Source: Kribbella sp. NBC_00382
GTDB lineage: Bacteria > Actinomycetota > Actinomycetes > Propionibacteriales > Kribbellaceae
Length of the DNA stretch: 64,000 nucleotides
NCBI RefSeq assembly: GCF_036067295.1
Contig: NZ_CP107954.1
Span: forward strand, 2,914,001 to 2,978,000
Direction of reading: 5' to 3'
The notes beneath the pieces were generated by a model. That model was not told the DNA's origin. It did no database searches and saw only the letters and a list, made by a program, of their open reading frames with translations. Positions within the stretch are counted from its first letter, which is position 1; each line of letters opens with the position of its first letter. A program made the position numbers and the translations under genes. This document shows positions 59,553 to 64,000 of this stretch, piece after piece.

Positions 59553-61103
59553 ATGAGAGTCTGGCGGATCGTTGGCCTTCTGGGCGCGTCAGCCTGCCTG
59601 CTGGCCGGTGCCCTCACCGCGGCGGCCGTGCCCCCGGACGCTGTTTCAGCCTGTACTCCGAACCCGAGTACTCCGCTGCGCCAGTTCCGCGCGAGTTGGG
59701 TGTCGTCCGTGGTGAACATCGACTGGCCGTCGCGGACCGGGCTGACCCCTGATCAGCAGAAGTCCGAACTGCTCGGCTGGTACGACGATGCGGTCAGGCA
59801 GCACCACAACGCGGTCATCCTGCAGATCCGCCCGACCGCTGACGCCTTCTGGCCGTCGAAGGTCGAGCCGTGGTCGCAGTACCTGACCGGTACGCAGGGT
59901 GGAGACCCCGGCTACGACCCGCTGGCGTTTGCGGTCGCCGAGGCGCACAAGCGCAACCTGGAACTCCATGGGTGGTTCAACCCGTACCGGCTCTCGATGG
60001 GCACCAACCTCAACGCGCTGATCCCGACTCATCCTGCTCGGCTGCACCCGGACTGGGTGGTGACGTATGGCGGGAAGCTCTACTACAACCCCGGCATTCC
60101 GGCTGCGCGCAAGCTGGTCGAGGACGCGATCATGGACGCCGTCTCGAACTACGACCTGGATGGCGTGCACTTCGACGACTACTTCTACCCGTACCCGGTT
60201 GCTGGTCAGGTGTTCGACGATGCGGCCACCTATGCGCAGTACGGGGCCGGCTTCCCGACGGTGGCCGAGTGGCGGCGGAACAACATCAACCTGTTGATCC
60301 AGGAGCTCCAGCACCGGATCAAGGCGGCCAAGCCGTGGGTGAAGTTCGGCATCTCGCCGTTTGCCGTGTGGCGCAACAAGGGGACGGATCCGCTGGGGTC
60401 GGACACCACTGCCGGAGTACAGACCTATGACGACCTCGCTGCGGACACGCGGCGGTGGGTGCGGGAAGAGTGGATCGACTACATCGTGCCGCAGGTCTAC
60501 TGGGCGGGCGGGTTCGCTCCGGCTGACTACAACAAGATCGTGCCGTGGTGGGCCGAGCAGGTGCGCGGTACTGACGTGCACCTGTACATCGGGCAGGCGA
60601 CCTACAAGGTCGGTACGTCGACGCAGTCGCCCGACTGGTCGGACCCGGCCGAGTTGAGCGATCACCTGGCGTTCAACAGCACGGTGCCCGAGGTGAAGGG
60701 TGACATCTACTTCTCCGCCAAGGACGTACGGGCTGATCGGCTCGGTGCGACGACACTGCTCAACAGCAACTGGTATACGCGTCCGGCGCTCGTCCCGGCG
60801 ATGCCGTCGCTCGATTCGCGGGCTCCGCTGCCCGTGCATGGGTTGCGGTCGTCCCGTACCTCCGCTGGGGTGCAGTTGCAGTGGAAGGGGACCTCGGCCG
60901 ACAGTACGTCGTACGCGATCTACCGTCGGGATCTCGCGGGTGGTGACTGGTGTGCCGACAACGACGCCCGCAACCTGCTCACCACGTTGCGCGGCAACAC
61001 CTTCGTCGACACGACCGCGGTGAAGGGCCACTACTACCTGTACTCCGTAACAGCCCTCGACCGCGCATCAAACCAGAGCCTCCCGCTCCCGACGCTGGGC
61101 TGA
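59553..61103 (+). CDS. Secreted GHL10-type glycoside hydrolase-like protein
   Basis: A 516-residue exported protein. A signal peptide (MRVWRIVGLLGASACLLAGALTAAAVPPDAVSA) precedes a TIM-barrel domain of the GHL10 (PF02638, YngK-like) family: RASWVSSVVNIDWPSR, AVILQIRPTADAFWPSKVEPWSQYLTG, LHGWFNPYRL, YDLDGVHFDDYFYPYP, WIDYIVPQVYWAG. Residues about 430-515 form an FnIII-like end. Proposed catalytic Asp/Glu lie in GVHFDDYF. Likely cleaves a surface glycan; near pse genes this could mean remodelling or release of the same polymer (inference). GGAG lies six bases upstream of ATG 59553. Confidence 0.87.
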   Translation: MRVWRIVGLLGASACLLAGALTAAAVPPDAVSACTPNPSTPLRQFRASWVSSVVNIDWPSRTGLTPDQQKSELLGWYDDAVRQHHNAVILQIRPTADAFWPSKVEPWSQYLTGTQGGDPGYDPLAFAVAEAHKRNLELHGWFNPYRLSMGTNLNALIPTHPARLHPDWVVTYGGKLYYNPGIPAARKLVEDAIMDAVSNYDLDGVHFDDYFYPYPVAGQVFDDAATYAQYGAGFPTVAEWRRNNINLLIQELQHRIKAAKPWVKFGISPFAVWRNKGTDPLGSDTTAGVQTYDDLAADTRRWVREEWIDYIVPQVYWAGGFAPADYNKIVPWWAEQVRGTDVHLYIGQATYKVGTSTQSPDWSDPAELSDHLAFNSTVPEVKGDIYFSAKDVRADRLGATTLLNSNWYTRPALVPAMPSLDSRAPLPVHGLRSSRTSAGVQLQWKGTSADSTSYAIYRRDLAGGDWCADNDARNLLTTLRGNTFVDTTAVKGHYYLYSVTALDRASNQSLPLPTLG

Positions 61104-61129
61104 CGCACCTCAGTCACCATTTACCTCAG

Positions 61130-61226
61130 CCACCATTTCAGGGGTTAACCCTTTAGATGGTGGGTTGCACCCCCGGCATTTGACGGGGCAACCCACCACT
61201 TGCGGGGTTGACCCCTGAAATGGTGG
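61130..61226. terminator. Nested bidirectional terminator between convergent genes
   Basis: A long nested stem: outer arms of 22 nt (61130-61151 and 61205-61226, one mismatch; core CACCATTTCAGGGGTT), inner stem GGTGGGTTGC / GCAACCCACC (61159-61168 / 61188-61197) and a small innermost CCCCG/CGGGG. It fills the gap between two convergent genes and would stop transcription from either side. Confidence 0.75.
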
Positions 61227-61262
61227 TAGTGCGAGACGGGCTGGCGCGGCGCGAGGGCTGGG

Positions 61263-64000
61263 TTAGCGGGCGCTGGTTGGGGGAGTTGGCGGGGTGAATC
61301 TGGACGACGGTACGCCGGTCGGTGGCTGGGATGACGGGAACCCACCGGGCGTCAGACTCCCAGTGGGCACCCCGCCAGTCGGCTGCGAGCTGGTGAACCC
61401 GCTGGTCGGCTGCGAGCTCGGAAAGCCAGTCGGCTGCGACGACGGGAAGCCGGTCGGCTGCGAGGACGGGAACCCACTGGGCGTCTGGCTCGGGAACCCT
61501 CCGGGTGGCTGAGACACGCACGGGCTAGGCGTCTGCGTCGGTACCCCACCCGGCGTCTGCGTCCCGCCGGGCGTCTGCGTCCCGCTGGTCGGCTGCGACG
61601 AGGGGAGCCCGCCCGGCGTCTGGGACGGCGGCTGCCCGCCTGTCGGCTGCGACGTCGGCAATCCGCTGGGTGGCTGGGACGGGAAACCGCCAGGCGTCTG
61701 CGAGCCAGCGAGTGGTTGGGATGGGGAGGTGCTGGGTGACGCAGCCGGGGCTGCGCCGGCAGCTGGCTGGGAGGGGGCGGTGGTGGTTGGTGCGGCGGGG
61801 GCTGCGCCGCCGGCTGGGCGGGAGGGGGCGGTGGTCGACGGGGACAAAGGGAAGCCGCCAGGCGGCGTCGACGACGGGGCACCGCCGGGGGGCTGCGACG
61901 AGAGTGGGCCGCTGGTGGGCTGGGAGGAGGGGAAGCCAGTCGGCTGCGAGGACGGGAAGCTGGGGGAAGACGGGAAGCCGGGGGTGGACGGGAAGGCGCC
62001 GGGGGTGGATGGCTGGGCGCCTGGGGTTTGGGTGCCGGTGGGGAACGGGGTTTGGGTTGGGCAGGGGGTGCCGGTGGAGCGGGGGAAGAGTTGGTAGACG
62101 CGGACTGTGCCGTAGTGGAAGCGCAGTTCGGACAACCGCTCAAGGGCCGCCGGCGGCGTCGCCAGGCGTTCGTCGACCAGCAACCACTGGACGCCGTACT
62201 GCGTGCGCAGCGTCTCCAGGATCTCCCGCGTCGGCGCGGTGAACGCCTCGTCGTTGAGCCGCAGGCGCTCCGGATTCCAGAACCCGCCCTGGACCTTCGA
62301 GTCCGCCACATAGCTGTCGTCGACCCGCTGTGTATAAGCCCAGCCCTCGACCAGCACCCGCCTCTCGGCATACCCGGCGATCCAGTACGAGCCCGTCAGG
62401 CAGCGAGAGACGCCCGCCTCGCGGCAGTGGATGTTCGTGGCGATCAGATCGCCAGGCCCGGAGTTGCGCCGGATGAAGCGAGCCGCCTCGATCCCACCCG
62501 GTGCGATCGACTCGTACGCCGTCAGCGCCGGCGACGCGAACTCCTTCAGCGACCCCAGCGTCGGCGACACCGTCAGCCCCAGCACGACCGCCACCGCGAC
62601 CACGGCCCACCGCTGCCGCTTCAGCCGCAGCAACAGCCCAAGGAGGCCGACCCCAATGACAGCGATGACCAGCGCGACCACCATCGGCTGCGCGAAACAG
62701 CTAGCGCTAGTGCACGAGTCCTCTGACCGGTAGCGGCCCCAGTAGATCGCCGCCGCCCCGATCAGCAGCGCCGGCGCAGCGACGTAGTACTGCTTCCGAT
62801 CGAGCGACCCCAGCCCCCAGGTCGCGAGCAGGATGCCGTAGATGAAGCCGGTACGGACGAAGAACACCTGTGTCTGACCACTGTCGTACAGCAGCCCAGT
62901 CGCGATGACAGAGCTGACCAGACCGACCAGCAGAAACAGCACCATCGGATCGCGAGGCAGCCGTCGCCGGATCAGTACCGCACCCACAGCAGGCAGCAGC
63001 CAGCCGAGCACCATCACCACTGCGATCACCACCAAGGCCGCAGTGCTGTGCTGCGCGGTCATCACATCCATCATGTGCCGGAAGGTTCGTGCCGGATGGA
63101 ACTCCACGTTGGACGCCTTGCCCCGCAGTACGACGAGGAAGGTGAACCCGTAGCAGGCCAAGACACCCACGCCGAGTACCAGCGCGCGCAGGTTGAGGCG
63201 GCCGGCTCGCACGGTGAGATAGACCCACGCGGCAGCCAGCCCAGCGGCGTACACGGGTAGTGCGGACGCCTTGGTCACAGAGATCGCAGCGATGAGTACT
63301 GCAGCCGCCACCAGCATGCCGATGACCTGTGCACGCGTCTGTGTGGCATTGCGCCGCAGCAGCAACGCAGTGACGGCTATCAGCGGCAGCACGAGCACAG
63401 TGGAGAACGCCTGCGATGGGTTGGTGATCCAACCCATCGAGAACGGGCTGTCGTTGAACAGGCGCGCGTCGACCGCCCACGGCCAAGCAGCGAGATCCCC
63501 TGCGGCCACTGTCAGCCCTGCGGCGATCGGAGCCGCCACAGACCGGCCAGTCAGTACTACGCCAACCGCGGCCGCGCCGAGCACCGTCAGGAGGAGGAAG
63601 GCGAAGGGCGCCATCCGCTGCGTCAGTACATCGAGTTCGACGCTGGATATCCAGTGCGCTGACGCCAGGTGGTCGTAGACGCCGAAGTGGCTCGTCAGCG
63701 GCCGGCCGGACGCGTAGGGGATCTGCGGCGGGAAGTGATGGGCCAGCTCGCCGGCCAGCGCGAGGTTGCGCGTGGCGTCCGAGTCCGACCGCAGGGCGGC
63801 CGGTCCGTCGATCGGGATGAGCTGTGAGCCGACCCGGACGAACCAGGCCGCGACCACACCGACCGCGACCATGACGCCGGCCAGAGCCCACCAGGGCGTC
63901 TGCTTCACCGGCAGCTTGCTTCGCGGTACGGCGCGGTAGACACCGAACGCGAGCGACGGCAGCAGCAGGGCCGCCAGCGGGATGTCGAAGTACCGGCCGA
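61263..64000 (-). CDS. Large GT-C-like membrane protein with Pro-rich tail, paralogue 3 (partial)
   Basis: A leftward gene that is open to the right edge; GTG 63908 is an internal candidate start, but upstream codons still read as a membrane protein (hydrophobic LAALLLPSLAFGVY), and compared with paralogues 1 and 2 the first helices are missing, so the 5' end is outside the window. About 11 TM helices are visible, then a soluble part with ATNIHC-x7-C, YWIAGYAERRVLVEGWAYTQ and LRTQYGVQWLLVDE. Unlike the paralogues it ends in a low-complexity tail of about 265 residues rich in Pro, Ser, Thr, Gly and Gln (repeats such as TGFPSSQP), with no later TM segment or sortase signal. Confidence 0.75.
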   Translation of the reverse strand, partial: GRYFDIPLAALLLPSLAFGVYRAVPRSKLPVKQTPWWALAGVMVAVGVVAAWFVRVGSQLIPIDGPAALRSDSDATRNLALAGELAHHFPPQIPYASGRPLTSHFGVYDHLASAHWISSVELDVLTQRMAPFAFLLLTVLGAAAVGVVLTGRSVAAPIAAGLTVAAGDLAAWPWAVDARLFNDSPFSMGWITNPSQAFSTVLVLPLIAVTALLLRRNATQTRAQVIGMLVAAAVLIAAISVTKASALPVYAAGLAAAWVYLTVRAGRLNLRALVLGVGVLACYGFTFLVVLRGKASNVEFHPARTFRHMMDVMTAQHSTAALVVIAVVMVLGWLLPAVGAVLIRRRLPRDPMVLFLLVGLVSSVIATGLLYDSGQTQVFFVRTGFIYGILLATWGLGSLDRKQYYVAAPALLIGAAAIYWGRYRSEDSCTSASCFAQPMVVALVIAVIGVGLLGLLLRLKRQRWAVVAVAVVLGLTVSPTLGSLKEFASPALTAYESIAPGGIEAARFIRRNSGPGDLIATNIHCREAGVSRCLTGSYWIAGYAERRVLVEGWAYTQRVDDSYVADSKVQGGFWNPERLRLNDEAFTAPTREILETLRTQYGVQWLLVDERLATPPAALERLSELRFHYGTVRVYQLFPRSTGTPCPTQTPFPTGTQTPGAQPSTPGAFPSTPGFPSSPSFPSSQPTGFPSSQPTSGPLSSQPPGGAPSSTPPGGFPLSPSTTAPSRPAGGAAPAAPTTTAPSQPAAGAAPAASPSTSPSQPLAGSQTPGGFPSQPPSGLPTSQPTGGQPPSQTPGGLPSSQPTSGTQTPGGTQTPGGVPTQTPSPCVSQPPGGFPSQTPSGFPSSQPTGFPSSQPTGFPSSQPTSGFTSSQPTGGVPTGSLTPGGFPSSQPPTGVPSSRFTPPTPPTSAR
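61266..62083 (-). repeat. Low-complexity coding repeats (Pro/Ser/Thr-rich tail)
   Basis: Degenerate short repeats inside the C-terminal coding part of the membrane protein. At protein level units are variations of FPSSQPTG, QTPGG and PSQPPGG; in DNA short runs such as GGCTGCGAC recur out of register. Consistent with replication slippage in a disordered tail. Confidence 0.75.

Noticed and set aside
61266..62083. Possible CRISPR array from short repeats
   Set aside because: Repeats are degenerate, in frame with a protein-coding tail and have no constant spacer length.

Overview
The window is high-GC, tightly packed actinobacterial DNA with many ATGA/GTGA stop-start overlaps and frequent GTG starts. 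Gene content points to a soil actinomycete of the Nocardioidales/Kribbella kind; that placement is inference. About 62 protein-coding genes were supported. No rRNA, tRNA, CRISPR array, transposase or prophage was seen.

Left part (1-23.7 kb): a conserved actinobacterial housekeeping neighbourhood. Nudix, MBL-fold hydrolase, crp, nth-tlpA-like-Nudix-marP, an EphE-like alpha/beta hydrolase and acs resemble the Mycobacterium tuberculosis Rv3667-Rv3677c region. It is interrupted by accessory genes: a carotenoid oxygenase with a membrane protein and a divergent PadR regulator, an orphan LuxR-type response regulator, an ECF sigma factor with a one-TM partner, NhaA, a CBS protein plus SLC13/ArsB-type transporter, a DasR-like GntR regulator and a pair of divergent MarR regulators.

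Middle part (23.7-34 kb): a gene-free stretch of about 0.94 kb holding two long hairpins and a 31-bp tandem duplication; a large secreted multidomain beta-helix protein resembling GH87 alpha-1,3-glucanases; a lipoprotein beta-propeller; a PPOX-family protein divergent from an HxlR regulator; and an acetate permease (DUF485 + SSS symporter) that fits functionally with acs.

Right part (34-64 kb): a cell-surface glycan locus. All six steps of CMP-pseudaminic acid synthesis can be assigned: pseB, pseC and a SpsF/PseF-like cytidylyltransferase on the minus strand at 34-39 kb, pseG on the plus strand at 40 kb, and pseH-pseI at 58-59.5 kb. A wecE-wecD-like pair at 47-48.7 kb points to a second sugar, dTDP-Fuc4NAc. 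Two polyprenyl-phosphate-type GT2 enzymes, a 774-residue GT2 with beta-rich C-terminal domains, and three large paralogous membrane proteins (41-45.8 kb and the right edge) look like the assembly machinery. A two-gene module (an uncharacterised QHG-containing protein plus a degenerate methyltransferase-like coiled-coil protein) occurs twice, in opposite gene order, on both sides of the locus. A nucleotidyltransferase-methyltransferase fusion is also present. A VapBC toxin-antitoxin pair sits between pseB and pseG; a perfect 34-bp palindrome is centred on the presumed toxin start codon. The likely product is a pseudaminic-acid-containing cell-wall polymer (teichulosonic-acid type) or another surface glycan; this is inference from gene content.
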